NCBI GenBank assembly: GCA_022709465.1
Contig: JAKLIT010000019.1
Coordinates: 1-15,872 of the forward strand
Source: Candidatus Omnitrophota bacterium
Lineage (GTDB): Bacteria > Omnitrophota > Koll11 > Pluralincolimonadales > Pluralincolimonadaceae
Length of the DNA stretch: 15,872 bases
Reading direction: 5' to 3'
A program made the translations under genes and the position numbers. Each line of letters starts with the position of its first letter. The first letter of the stretch is position 1. A model generated the notes under the pieces. The model did no database searches, was not told where the DNA came from, and saw only the letters and a list, made by a program, of their open reading frames with translations. Shown piece by piece: positions 1 through 7,544 of the stretch.

Positions 1-4
1 TTAC

Positions 5-10
5 TATAAT
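5..10 (+). promoter_or_regulatory. -10 box of the cold-shock gene promoter
   Basis: A perfect TATAAT lies at 5-10, 25 bases before the cold-shock start codon. The matching -35 box would lie left of the window, so only half the promoter can be seen. Transcription would start near base 17, leaving a short leader that contains the strong AAGGAGGT ribosome binding site at 20-27. Confidence 0.5.
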
Positions 11-35
11 CCAAGAGGAAAGGAGGTAGTAAGTA

Positions 36-236
36 ATGGCTAAGGGCAAGGTAAAGTGGTTCAGCGATCAGAAAGGTTACGGATTCATTACTCCTGAGAA
101 CGGCAAGGATGTGTTTGTTCATCACAGCGCGATCCAGGGTGAAGGTTATAAATCTTTAACCGAGGGACAGGAAGTCCAGTTCGACATCGAGAAGGGTCCC
201 AAGGGTGAGCAGGCTACAAACGTAGTAAAGCTCTAA
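36..236 (+). CDS. Cold-shock domain protein (CspA family)
   Basis: A 66-residue single cold-shock domain, the usual length for CspA-type proteins. This five-stranded OB-fold binds single-stranded RNA and DNA and acts in the cytoplasm as an RNA chaperone. The RNP1 motif KGYGFI is at residues 13-18 and RNP2 VFVHHS at 26-31; the aromatic residues that stack on bases (W8, F9, Y15, F17, F27, H29) are all present. The start is fixed by a strong Shine-Dalgarno sequence (AAGGAGGT, 20-27) eight bases upstream. It appears to be transcribed alone, with a -10 box before it and an intrinsic terminator after it. The leader is short, unlike the long cold-responsive leader of E. coli cspA, so cold induction cannot be inferred. 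The family is certain; which paralogue it is cannot be told. Confidence 0.96.
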   Translation: MAKGKVKWFSDQKGYGFITPENGKDVFVHHSAIQGEGYKSLTEGQEVQFDIEKGPKGEQATNVVKL

Positions 237-254
237 AAAAGACGCTAACACGAT

Positions 255-296
255 ATAGGGGGTATCCCAAAAGGATGCCCCCTATTTTATTTTTTA
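255..296 (+). terminator. Intrinsic terminator after the cold-shock gene
   Basis: A 13-bp stem pairs 255-267 (ATAGGGGGTATCC) with 273-285 (GGATGCCCCCTAT), with one T-G wobble and the loop CAAAA. It is followed by a T-rich tract at 286-295. This is a textbook rho-independent terminator 19 bases after the stop codon. Confidence 0.9.
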
Positions 297-324
297 TTGA
301 ATTTTTTCCGCAAAAGCGTAAAAT
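297..324 (+). promoter_or_regulatory. Candidate promoter of the Nudix gene
   Basis: TTGAAT (297-302) and TAAAAT (319-324) are separated by 16 bases. The predicted transcription start is about 331, immediately before the ATG at 332, which would make the mRNA leaderless. No Shine-Dalgarno sequence precedes that ATG, which fits. The -35 box overlaps the end of the preceding terminator's T tract. Confidence 0.45.
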
Positions 325-331
325 ACGGGCC

Positions 332-856
332 ATGGCAAAGTTCAAACTGGAGAAGAAGACGCTTATTTACGACGGCAGGATAGTCCGGCTCGTCGTCAGC
401 GACGGCACGATAAAAGGCAGGAGAGCCAGGTGGGAGGTCGTCCACCATATCGGTTCGGTGGGGATACTGCCGCTGCTGCCGGACGGCAGGGTCGTCCTCG
501 TCGAGCAGTTCCGTTATGCCGTCGGCGAGAGGCTTCTCGAGATTCCGGCCGGCACCCTGCATAAGGGCGAGGCGCCGCTCTCGGCGGCCCGCAGGGAGAT
601 ACGCGAAGAGATCGGTTATGCCGCGGATAAGTTCGAGAAGCTCGATATCTTTTACCCTTCGCCGGGGGTGACCGATGAATTCGTGGTGATATACAAGGCG
701 ACGGGGCTCAAGCCCTCGAAGCTCGAGCCCGATTTCGACGAGGATATAAAAGTGAGGACGGTCCGGCTGTCCGAAGCGCTGAAATACGTCAAGCAAGGCA
801 GGATAAAGGACGCAAAGACTATAATAGCGCTGTTGCTCATTTCGGGGGAGAGATGA
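332..856 (+). CDS. Nudix hydrolase, ADP-ribose pyrophosphatase-like
   Basis: A 174-residue cytoplasmic protein with a complete Nudix box at residues 74-95 (G-x5-E-x7-REIREEIG). The glutamates of REIREEIG bind the catalytic metal ions. The residues before the box (VLVEQFRYAVGERLLEIPAG) and the SPGVTDE stretch after it are typical of the ADP-ribose pyrophosphatase branch, which hydrolyses ADP-ribose to AMP and ribose-5-phosphate. The exact substrate is inferred. A longer reading from 275 was rejected because its first codons lie inside the terminator hairpin; residues from the ATG at 332 match the usual N-terminus of the family. The stop overlaps the next gene's start as ATGA, so the two are probably translationally coupled. 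Confidence 0.9.
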   Translation: MAKFKLEKKTLIYDGRIVRLVVSDGTIKGRRARWEVVHHIGSVGILPLLPDGRVVLVEQFRYAVGERLLEIPAGTLHKGEAPLSAARREIREEIGYAADKFEKLDIFYPSPGVTDEFVVIYKATGLKPSKLEPDFDEDIKVRTVRLSEALKYVKQGRIKDAKTIIALLLISGER

Positions 857-1227
857 AAGAGCGCCTGGACATAACGGGAATACTCGAGAAAGTCGCGGAG
901 AAGGACCCGAGATATAAGATCGACGCATACCTCTTCGTGCTCAACGGCCTTAACCACACGGTATCGAGGTTCGAGAAGCCGCGCCATGTAAACGGCAAGG
1001 AGCTCTCCGAAGGGCTCCGTGAATACGCGATAGACCAGTTTGGCCCCCTCGCCCGCACGGTGCTGGAGAGCTGGGGGGTAACGAAGACGGAGGATTTCGG
1101 AAATATCGTATTTAACCTCATAAAAGCCAAGCTTCTCTCCAAGACGGAAGAGGACTCCATCGAGGACTTCAGGGATGTCTTCGAGTTCAAGAAGGCCCTC
1201 GACAACACCGTCAAATACGTCCTATAA
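853..1227 (+). CDS. Minf_1886 family protein of unknown function
   Basis: A 124-residue soluble protein. I recognise it as the small family named after Minf_1886, described mainly from Planctomycetes, Verrucomicrobia and related phyla. The typical blocks are present: YKIDAYLFVLNGLNHTV near residues 21-37, then RHVNGKELSEGLREYA, FGPLARTVLESWGV, and TEDFGNIVFNLI followed by LLSKTEEDS. There is no signal peptide or membrane segment. Many acidic and aromatic residues are conserved but no known catalytic motif is visible, and the function is unknown. It overlaps the Nudix gene by four bases, so a joint role in nucleotide housekeeping is possible but unsupported by the sequence itself. No terminator is obvious after it. 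Confidence 0.85.
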   Translation: MKERLDITGILEKVAEKDPRYKIDAYLFVLNGLNHTVSRFEKPRHVNGKELSEGLREYAIDQFGPLARTVLESWGVTKTEDFGNIVFNLIKAKLLSKTEEDSIEDFRDVFEFKKALDNTVKYVL

Positions 1228-1245
1228 AAAAGCAATTAATTTAGT

Positions 1246-1274
1246 TTGACCCGCCGATATATATAATGTATATT
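1246..1274 (+). promoter_or_regulatory. Candidate promoter of the PEP-CTERM protease gene
   Basis: TTGACC (1246-1251) and TATATT (1269-1274) are separated by the ideal 17 bases, 19 bases after the preceding stop codon. Transcription would start near 1281, giving a leader of about 44 bases that contains the ribosome binding site AGGGGAGAG (1309-1317). A perfect TATAAT at 1262-1267 is only 10 bases from the same -35 box, so it is the less likely -10. Confidence 0.55.
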
Positions 1275-1324
1275 TATCAAAGATTCGGGGGATGGGGTAA
1301 ACATTATCAGGGGAGAGATCCAAC

Positions 1325-2881
1325 TTGCTTAATAAACTCATTCTTCGGGTCTTTTTTTTGTCCGCAATTTTCTACCCGTTTTTCATTCCTCAGGCGCAGG
1401 CTCTCGAGATAAGCGGCTACGATGCCAGCATCTATGACCGCTTTGTCGCCGGCACTTACGGCACCGATAGCCCTGTCGCGAACCCCGATTTCATAGGCGC
1501 TTCATACGACTGGTCCGGTGTCGGCTGGCAGACGGACTATACCGGCAGGAGCGTGGCTATGGTCTCTGCCCAGAACTTCGTCTGCGCTAACCACTATAGG
1601 GTGCCGGTAGGGAGCACCGTCTCATTCTTCAACTCGCTCGGCCAGCTCAAGACCTATACCGTGCAGGGTTATTCGACATTCGATTACCAGCTGACCCAGA
1701 ACGGCAATCCTATCTACGATAACAGCGGCAACCCCTACATGTGTATCCCTGACCTCGCGCTCGGATGGCTTACGGAAGCCATACCGGTGTCCGACGGGAT
1801 AACGAGCTATTCAGTCCTGGATGCCGACGACTATTCCACCTCGTGGTTCGATACCGGCTGGTATTACGGGAAGGACCTCCTGACTTACGGATGGACGGCC
1901 AGGGCCGGCAATAATACCATAGACAATTTCCAAAATGTCGCTACGACGGGTTTTTCTAACCCGACGAACGGTACGATGACGGCCGTCTACGGCTACGACA
2001 GGAACAATGACCCGCAAGGGCAGGCGGGGGCACAGGGTGGCGATTCAGGCAGCCCGAGCTTCATGGTCTGGGACGGCCAGCTTACCATCGCGGGAACACA
2101 TTTTGCCGTATCGACCGGCAGCACCGAGGCCTGGAACACCTACGACTCGTTCGTGCCGTATTATGCTGACGATATAGATTCCGCGATGGGTTCTGCCGGA
2201 TATTCGCTTAACAGGATAAAGATAGATGTATTCCCCGATAAGCTTAAAAATGCCGGCTTTGAAAACTACAGCTGGGACACGATGGGCCCGAGCGACTGGG
2301 ATTTCCGGAACGATACGGGTGACGGATCCTTCTTCGATACGTCAGGGACCGATAACGAACATAAGAGATCCGGCTCCAGGTCGGCTTCGATAGGGGAGAT
2401 GATAAGCGACGAGGGCCAATTCCAGCACAATGCTTCTTACAGTCAGACGATCGCCGGCTCTACGTCCGGGCAGACCTACGGGTTCTCGTTCTGGTACCAG
2501 AATCTCGTGAACGTCCCTGCCGAACTTTTGGCTTCATCGGCGGAGATCATGATCGCGGCCGGCATAGACCCGACCGGCGGTTCAGATCCTGATTCCTCAA
2601 ATATAATATGGAGCATGGTCACGCTTACCCCCGAGCAGTTCGATGCCGCGTGGCACCAGATCATGGTGGCGGCCCAGTCGAACGGCACGCCAATGACCTT
2701 TTTCATAAAGAGGTGCCTATCCGGCAGCATATCATCCGCGGACATAGCGGCGGGTAAGTACTGGTCGGTATCGATGTGCATAGATGACGCAAGCATATCC
2801 ATAGTCCCTGAGCCCGCCACGCTGTTACTTCTCATGTCCGGCCTTGCCGGATTCCGGTTTTTCTTACCCAAAAAGCCGTAG
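1325..2881 (+). CDS. Secreted trypsin-like serine protease with PEP-CTERM tail
   Basis: A 518-residue exported protein. A signal peptide ends at AQA (residue 26). A chymotrypsin-fold triad is readable: His90 (in CANHY), Asp143 (in PDLALGWL) and Ser241 (in GGDSGSP). The spacing of 53 and 98 residues is close to the 45 and 93 of chymotrypsin. Residues about 300-475 begin NAGFE..W and contain QTIAG..GQTYGFSFWY, like a jelly-roll carbohydrate-binding module. The tail from V494 starts VPEP, followed by a hydrophobic helix and a basic end: a PEP-CTERM signal, which exosortase cuts to anchor or release exopolysaccharide-associated proteins. No exosortase gene is in the window. The TTG start is supported by AGGGGAGAG at 1309-1317 and by the signal peptide. 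The substrate is unknown, and the module's carbohydrate-binding role is inferred. Confidence 0.85.
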   Translation: MLNKLILRVFFLSAIFYPFFIPQAQALEISGYDASIYDRFVAGTYGTDSPVANPDFIGASYDWSGVGWQTDYTGRSVAMVSAQNFVCANHYRVPVGSTVSFFNSLGQLKTYTVQGYSTFDYQLTQNGNPIYDNSGNPYMCIPDLALGWLTEAIPVSDGITSYSVLDADDYSTSWFDTGWYYGKDLLTYGWTARAGNNTIDNFQNVATTGFSNPTNGTMTAVYGYDRNNDPQGQAGAQGGDSGSPSFMVWDGQLTIAGTHFAVSTGSTEAWNTYDSFVPYYADDIDSAMGSAGYSLNRIKIDVFPDKLKNAGFENYSWDTMGPSDWDFRNDTGDGSFFDTSGTDNEHKRSGSRSASIGEMISDEGQFQHNASYSQTIAGSTSGQTYGFSFWYQNLVNVPAELLASSAEIMIAAGIDPTGGSDPDSSNIIWSMVTLTPEQFDAAWHQIMVAAQSNGTPMTFFIKRCLSGSISSADIAAGKYWSVSMCIDDASISIVPEPATLLLLMSGLAGFRFFLPKKP

Positions 2882-2911
2882 CGGTTAATCCTTTTTATTT
2901 TCAAATAACAC

Positions 2912-2960
2912 TTGACAACATAACAATTATCATATAAACTATTAATAGCATAACAAATAT
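2912..2960 (+). promoter_or_regulatory. Promoter with direct-repeat candidate operator upstream of marR
   Basis: A perfect TTGACA lies at 2912-2917. The -10 is either TATAAA (2933-2938, 15-base spacer) or TAAACT (2935-2940, 17-base spacer). Two near-identical 12-base repeats, CATAACAATTAT (2919-2930) and CATAACAAATAT (2949-2960), start exactly 30 bases apart, about three helical turns. The perfect palindrome CTATTAATAG (2939-2948) abuts the second repeat. Such repeats over the promoter of a MarR gene are good candidates for autoregulatory binding sites. MarR proteins more often bind inverted repeats, so the central palindrome may be the real site. Confidence 0.5.
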
Positions 2961-2971
2961 CGGAGAATGCC

Positions 2972-3430
2972 ATGGCCACAGAACTCGACAACTTAAATAA
3001 CAGCAGCGTACGCCGGCTTGTAAATGTTTCGGAGGCGATAATCAAGGCCGCCGACAGGTTCTTCGCGAAGTTCGGCGTGACGACCGCCCAGTATGATATC
3101 CTCGCGATACTTAAATATTCCAAAAGGAAACTGACGCAGAGCGACCTCGGGATAAACAGGGTCGTCTCCCGCTCGAACATAACGGGCATCCTCGACCGGC
3201 TTGAGAAGGTCGGCATGGTGAGGAGGGAAGGCAGTTCAGACGACCGAAGGATAAAATTCATATCGATAACCAAAAAAGGCCTCGACCTCATAGAAAAAGT
3301 CGAAGGCAAGTATTTCGAGAACGTAAAGAAACTTGTATGGTTCCTCGACGAGAAGGACAAGAAAGGCCTTGTCGAGATCCTGGACCGGCTCGAGAGGGGC
3401 CTAAGGAGGGCTGAAGATGTATTATCATGA
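2972..3430 (+). CDS. MarR-family transcriptional regulator
   Basis: A 152-residue protein of usual MarR length. The N-terminal helices (about 10-50, with FGVTTAQYDILAIL) form the dimer region. The winged helix follows, with LTQSDLGINRVVSRSNITGILDRLEKVGMVRR as its helical part and SSDDRRIKFISIT as the wing, which has the DxR signature of the family. The C-terminal helices complete the dimer interface. MarR proteins are usually repressors released by small phenolic, lipid-like or oxidant ligands; the ligand here is unknown. The start has CGGAG six bases upstream. It overlaps the DUF2339 gene by 14 bases, and that gene's ribosome binding site (AGGAGGG, 3404-3410) lies inside this one, so the regulator very likely heads and controls the five-gene run that follows. 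Confidence 0.93.
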   Translation: MATELDNLNNSSVRRLVNVSEAIIKAADRFFAKFGVTTAQYDILAILKYSKRKLTQSDLGINRVVSRSNITGILDRLEKVGMVRREGSSDDRRIKFISITKKGLDLIEKVEGKYFENVKKLVWFLDEKDKKGLVEILDRLERGLRRAEDVLS

Positions 3431-6062
3431 TCTTTTCAGGCTGTTCGAATATTTCCCGTTGTTGTGGATAGCGTCCATAGTCGCGACGCCTATAGTCGCC
3501 GGGAATAAAAAACGCAACCCTGCCCTGTGGCTGTTGCTGGCAATACCGCTTGGGCCGCTCGCGCTTTTCATCGTATCCGTAATGCCCAAGCCAGACGGAA
3601 CCAAAGAAGACCTGTCGGGGCTCGACGAGAGGGTCTCGGACCTTGAAAGGCGCGTATGGCGCATCGAGATCGCCGGGATACCGCATCCGGTCAAGCCGGA
3701 ACCGGTCTCCGCTCCCGCTCCTGTTCCTGCACCCGCTCCTGTTCCCGCACCCGCGCCTGTCATTCAGACCGCGCCCAAGCAGAAGAAGGAAGCCCATGAT
3801 CTCGAGCAGAAGATGGGCCGCTACTGGCTCAACCGCATAGGCATCCTCGTGCTCGCGATGGGCGTAGCGTTCCTCATAAGCTATACATTCAAGTATTTCG
3901 GCCCGTTCGTGAAGATACTTACCGGTTACCTTGTCGCGTCGGCGCTGTTCGTTACCGGATTCAAGCTGGAGAAGAAGGAGAAGTACCTGTATTACGGGCG
4001 CACCCTGCTCGGCGGCGCATGGGCTATAGCGTATTTTACGACGTATGCCATGTACCATTTCCCCGCGTCGCGCATAATACATAGCCAGCTTCTCGACCTC
4101 GTCCTGCTCGCGGCCGTAGCGGTCGCGATGCTGCTGCGCTCGCTGAGGTATAGATCCCAGGAATTGTCGTCCGTCGCGCTGTTCGTGGGCTATTTTACGG
4201 CAACGATGGGAGACATCAACTACTATACGCTCGCGAGCTGCCTCATGCTCGCGGTCATATCCGTTGTCCTCGTGTATAAGATGCGCTGGCTCAGGATGAT
4301 ATTCGTCGGGATAGCGTTGACCTACCTTACGCATATATTCTGGGTCGTAAAACAGGTCAGGCTGTCGTACGTCCCTATCGGGCAGATCGACGTAAGCCAG
4401 GTGCAGTTCTGGCTGAATAACGGGTTCGTATTCCTTTATTGGCTCGTGTTCACGGTTTCCATATACATGATAAGGGGGCCTTCCGAGAAAGAGGAGAAGC
4501 AGCTCGCGGTCGCGAATTTCTCGAACTTCCTTCCTTTTTTCGTGCTGGCTTATTCCAGGATATATGTGGAATACCCTGAATGGAAATTCCCGTTCGTCCT
4601 CGGGCTCGGCATAGTCTACGCGGCGCTGGCGCTCATATCGTCCCGCGCGAAGAACGGCATCATGTCGACGGTGAACACGCTGATAGCGTTGTCGCTCGTG
4701 ACGTTCTCGATACCGCTCAAGGCGGTCCCGCTCGGCACGACGATAATATGGCTGGTCGAGCTGCCGTGCCTCATCTATATCGGGCAGCGTTTCGGGAATA
4801 AGGCGTTCAGGATCTTCGCGCTGTTGTTATCAGCGGCCGTATTTTTCAGGGTCGCGACATTCGACTTCTCGATATCGAAAGACCTCGTGTTGCTGATAGG
4901 TGCGCTGTCGTCTTTCGCGAGCGTATTAGTCTCGAGGATGGCAAAGGGCGACGGCATGTTCAGGGGGGAGAAGTTCCTCTCGAACGCATATTCACTGTTC
5001 GGCACGGTATACCTGACGACGTTGTTATGGAACAGGGTTCCGGAAGCATGGCTTGGCGCGGCGCTCTTCGAAGAGGTGTTCGCGCTCGTACTGGCTGCCT
5101 GCCTGCTGAAGGACAAGGCGTTCCGCGCTTATTCGTATATTCTCGTTATTGTCGCCTCGGCCGTATTGTTCTTTACCGGCGCAGGCAATAATTTTATATG
5201 GACAATAGTACAGGTGCCGGCCCTGCTGTTCATAGGGCTGCGATACGGGATGAGGCCCGTCAGGTTAATTGCGCTGGCAAGCGCCGCGGCGCTGTTTATC
5301 AGGGCGTGCTGGGCGGACAGCAGGATGATCGCGTTTGCAGGGATGGCGGCGATGTACCTCTGCGATTGCCTCAACAGGTACGTGAAGCAGGAGGTCCGGT
5401 TCGGCGGGGAATACCCGCTGATAAAGGCGTACTCGGCGCTCGGGACCGCATACCTGACGTTCTTCCTCTGGGATATCGTCCCGTTGCGCTGGTTGACCCT
5501 CGCGCTGGCATTTGAAATGGCGGCCCTGTTCATAATCGGCCGCACTATGAAGGACGCGTTTATCAGGGCTTATTCGCTCATCCTGCTCGTGATGGCGGCT
5601 TTCCGCATGGTATTTATAGAAGGCGGCAGGGGATTCGACGCGGCGGGCTGGGCGGCTTTCGCGGCTGAAGCGGCGATGATGGCCTTTGTCTATCTGGCGT
5701 ATAAAGGCCTCAAGAACAGGAACGAGGTATCCGAGATCGAAAAGGCGGCGCCTACAGCGGTATTTATAATTGCCGCGCTGGCATCGACCTTCGTCATATT
5801 CGATAACGTTGAAAGGAACCTTATCAGCTTGGCCCTGGGCGTGGAAGGAGCGGTGATGTTCGCGCTCGGTTTCGCGGCGAAAGACAAGGCCTCGAGGATA
5901 GGCGGCTTTGCCGTGTTCGGGCTGACGCTGGCGAGGATCATCCTCGTGGACATGGCTCATGTAGCGGTCATCTACAAGATAATAAGTTTCATGGCGCTCG
6001 GAGCCATATTCCTCGTGACGTCGTTCTTGTACAATAAATACAATATAGGCAGGGAAAAATGA
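3417..6062 (+). CDS. Giant polytopic membrane protein, DUF2339 family
   Basis: An 881-residue inner-membrane protein. It has an N-terminal hydrophobic hairpin (about 13-60), a short heptad-like stretch (LDERVSDLERRVWRIE), an Ala-Pro-Val linker of 18-base repeats (residues 99-115), then the DUF2339 entry motif MGRYWLNRIGILVLAMGVAF and a long series of transmembrane helices to the C-terminus. The ending YKIISFMALGAIFLVTSFLY is typical of the family. Residues 444-593 and about 594-744 are a clear tandem duplication, and a weaker third copy may follow. The function of DUF2339 is unknown; many helices and a coil plus proline-rich N-terminus suggest a transport or scaffold role, which is inference. 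The start has a strong ribosome binding site six bases upstream. It overlaps the MarR gene (14 bases) and the hydrolase gene (ATGA), so it belongs to the same operon. Confidence 0.88.
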   Translation: MYYHDLFRLFEYFPLLWIASIVATPIVAGNKKRNPALWLLLAIPLGPLALFIVSVMPKPDGTKEDLSGLDERVSDLERRVWRIEIAGIPHPVKPEPVSAPAPVPAPAPVPAPAPVIQTAPKQKKEAHDLEQKMGRYWLNRIGILVLAMGVAFLISYTFKYFGPFVKILTGYLVASALFVTGFKLEKKEKYLYYGRTLLGGAWAIAYFTTYAMYHFPASRIIHSQLLDLVLLAAVAVAMLLRSLRYRSQELSSVALFVGYFTATMGDINYYTLASCLMLAVISVVLVYKMRWLRMIFVGIALTYLTHIFWVVKQVRLSYVPIGQIDVSQVQFWLNNGFVFLYWLVFTVSIYMIRGPSEKEEKQLAVANFSNFLPFFVLAYSRIYVEYPEWKFPFVLGLGIVYAALALISSRAKNGIMSTVNTLIALSLVTFSIPLKAVPLGTTIIWLVELPCLIYIGQRFGNKAFRIFALLLSAAVFFRVATFDFSISKDLVLLIGALSSFASVLVSRMAKGDGMFRGEKFLSNAYSLFGTVYLTTLLWNRVPEAWLGAALFEEVFALVLAACLLKDKAFRAYSYILVIVASAVLFFTGAGNNFIWTIVQVPALLFIGLRYGMRPVRLIALASAAALFIRACWADSRMIAFAGMAAMYLCDCLNRYVKQEVRFGGEYPLIKAYSALGTAYLTFFLWDIVPLRWLTLALAFEMAALFIIGRTMKDAFIRAYSLILLVMAAFRMVFIEGGRGFDAAGWAAFAAEAAMMAFVYLAYKGLKNRNEVSEIEKAAPTAVFIIAALASTFVIFDNVERNLISLALGVEGAVMFALGFAAKDKASRIGGFAVFGLTLARIILVDMAHVAVIYKIISFMALGAIFLVTSFLYNKYNIGREK
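3711..3761 (+). repeat. 18-base tandem repeats encoding Ala-Pro-Val linker
   Basis: Two full units and one partial unit of an 18-base repeat encode APAPVP. Unit 1 is 3711-3728, unit 2 is 3729-3746 and the partial unit is 3747-3761. The units differ only at a few third codon positions, as expected of a young in-frame minisatellite. The encoded linker is stiff, probably extended, and separates the N-terminal coil from the DUF2339 membrane domain. Its length may vary between strains. Confidence 0.8.
4746..5645 (+). repeat. Tandem internal duplication in the DUF2339 protein
   Basis: Two copies of about 150 residues follow each other (444-593 and 594-744). Aligned pairs include IIWLVELPCLIYIG with FIWTIVQVPALLFIG, AYSLFGTVYLTTLLWNRVP with AYSALGTAYLTFFLWDIVP, and KDKAFRAYSYILVIVA with KDAFIRAYSLILLVMA. 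The offset is 147-150 residues (about 450 bases). The DNA has diverged, so the duplication is old. Confidence 0.75.
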
Positions 6063-6805
6063 AGGATACCGCGGTTTCGAAGAAACTAATAACAAGCGAC
6101 GGGGTCGGGATCGCGTATGAGCATTTCAGGAACGGCCACGACTCGGTAGTGGTCATCTGCCCCGGGTTCTTCAACAGCAAGAAGAACAGCGGTATACGCA
6201 AGGCGATAGATATCGTCTCCGGTTCTTACGACGTCGTGATATTCGATTTCCGCGGGCACGGGGACAGCGGCGGGAAATTCAGCTGGACCGCGAAAGAGCC
6301 GCTGGACCTCCGGGCCGTCCTCGATTATACGGCCGGGTTCGGGTACAGGAAGACGGGGATACTCGCGTTCTCGCTCGGGGCCGCGGTCTCGCTTATCGTC
6401 GCGCCCGACAGGCCGGAGATAAAAAGCATGGTCCTTGTCAGCGCGCCGTACAGCTTCTGGGACATAAATTACCATTTCTGGGAGCCGGAGAGGTTCTCGG
6501 ACCTGAAGGCGAACATGGAATGCAAATGGGAAGGCAAGGGCGCGAAGGTCGACCACGTATTCATGGAGAAGGACAAACCGATAGACCGCGTCTCCTCGAT
6601 AAAGGACACCGCGATCATGTTCATACACGGAGCGAAGGACTGGGTCATCAAGGACTATCATTCGAAGAAGCTCTTCAATTCCGCGTCCGTATGCGAGAAG
6701 AAGCTCGAGATACTCAACGACGGGTTGCACGCGGAACGGCTCATAGAGCAGTACCCGGAAAGGATAACGGAACTCGTCGCCGGTTGGTTCGGAAAGACGT
6801 TATAA
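6059..6805 (+). CDS. Alpha/beta hydrolase (serine esterase or lipase-like)
   Basis: A 248-residue soluble alpha/beta-hydrolase. The nucleophile elbow AFSLG puts Ser105 in place (first glycine replaced by alanine). Asp194 (HGAKDWVI) and His224 (GLHAERL) complete the triad in the expected order and spacing. CPGFFNS near residue 34 is in the oxyanion-hole position and DFRGHGDSGG follows strand 4, both typical. No signal peptide is seen, so it acts in the cytoplasm. Family members hydrolyse esters, thioesters or amides; with an acyl ligase and an acyltransferase-like protein in the same run, a thioesterase or lipid-ester role is plausible but inferred. The start overlaps the DUF2339 stop as ATGA. 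Confidence 0.88.
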   Translation: MKDTAVSKKLITSDGVGIAYEHFRNGHDSVVVICPGFFNSKKNSGIRKAIDIVSGSYDVVIFDFRGHGDSGGKFSWTAKEPLDLRAVLDYTAGFGYRKTGILAFSLGAAVSLIVAPDRPEIKSMVLVSAPYSFWDINYHFWEPERFSDLKANMECKWEGKGAKVDHVFMEKDKPIDRVSSIKDTAIMFIHGAKDWVIKDYHSKKLFNSASVCEKKLEILNDGLHAERLIEQYPERITELVAGWFGKTL

Positions 6806-6818
6806 AAGGAGACAGGAG

Positions 6819-7544
6819 ATGAAGTGGCTTATCATGACGGTCATGCAGCTGGCGTTCACGCTGGCGCTCTACGCGATGGGCGCGGTATTGATCGGGCTGT
6901 CCCTCTACCCGGGCGTGGCCCTGGTCCTGCATACGGTCGAACCCGCGTCAAGGCTCGGGTGTGTGCCCGGTCTTATGGTCATCTGCATATCGATAGCGGC
7001 CGGGTATTTCCTCTACGGGCTTACGCTGATATTCCTCGTCGGGGGTATAAGGACCGCGCTGAACCTGCGCCTTAAGGAGGGCGATTACCCGATACCTTCG
7101 GCCGGCGCATTCAAATGGGCATTCGTCAATTCGTTATTCCTGCTCGTATCGGTCACGTTCATGGATTTCATACTGTTGACGCCTTTCTGCAACCTGCTCT
7201 ACCGGCTAATGGGTGCGAAGATGGGAAAGAACGTCCAGATAAACTCGAAGAACGTCGCCGACATATCGCTCCTCGAGATAGGGGACCGTTCCGTCATCGG
7301 CGGAAATTCGACTGTGATATGCCATTCGTTCGAGAGGGGGCGGCTGAAATTGCGCAAAGTCAGGATAGGAAGCGACGCTGTCGTCGGGCTCAACTCCGTG
7401 ATACTTCCCGGCGTTGAGATCGGCGACCGCGCGATGGTCGCGGCGGGCGCGGTGCTGCTAAAGGACACGAAGGTCGGGCACGGCGAGCTATTCTACGGCG
7501 TGCCGGCCGAGTCGGCGAAGGAAAGGCATAAAGAGGTAAAATAG
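6819..7544 (+). CDS. Membrane-anchored hexapeptide-repeat acyltransferase-like protein
   Basis: A 241-residue protein. Three or four hydrophobic helices fill residues about 1-125, followed by a left-handed beta-helix from about 140 to 235. The hexapeptide pattern is visible in IGDRSVIGGNST, VRIGSDAVVGLNSVILPG and VEIGDRAMVAAGAVL, and it ends YGVPAE. The ICHSFERG stretch supplies the conserved His-Phe-Glu seen in the C-terminal domain of Pls-type (epsilon-poly-lysine synthetase-like) NRPS proteins, which this protein resembles in both its membrane part and its helix. In those enzymes the domain is fused to an adenylation domain; here the ligase is the next gene. The function is probably acyl or aminoacyl transfer at the membrane (inference). 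AAGGAG upstream supports the start. There are 13 bases after the hydrolase stop and none before the ligase. Confidence 0.82.
   Translation: MKWLIMTVMQLAFTLALYAMGAVLIGLSLYPGVALVLHTVEPASRLGCVPGLMVICISIAAGYFLYGLTLIFLVGGIRTALNLRLKEGDYPIPSAGAFKWAFVNSLFLLVSVTFMDFILLTPFCNLLYRLMGAKMGKNVQINSKNVADISLLEIGDRSVIGGNSTVICHSFERGRLKLRKVRIGSDAVVGLNSVILPGVEIGDRAMVAAGAVLLKDTKVGHGELFYGVPAESAKERHKEVK

Noticed and set aside
275..331. Upstream in-frame start for the Nudix gene giving 19 extra residues
   Set aside because: It lies in the terminator hairpin and T tract of the cold-shock gene, has no ribosome binding site, and the extra residues do not resemble the family.
1262..1267. Perfect TATAAT as the -10 of the protease gene
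   Set aside because: Only 10 bases from the TTGACC -35 box; TATATT at 1269-1274 gives the standard 17-base spacing.
3288..4334. Long reverse-strand reading frame (348 codons), and similar ones at 5265-6095 and 10193-11011
   Set aside because: They mirror well-supported genes; their proteins are rich in Arg, His and Tyr without recognisable motifs, as expected of antisense shadows.
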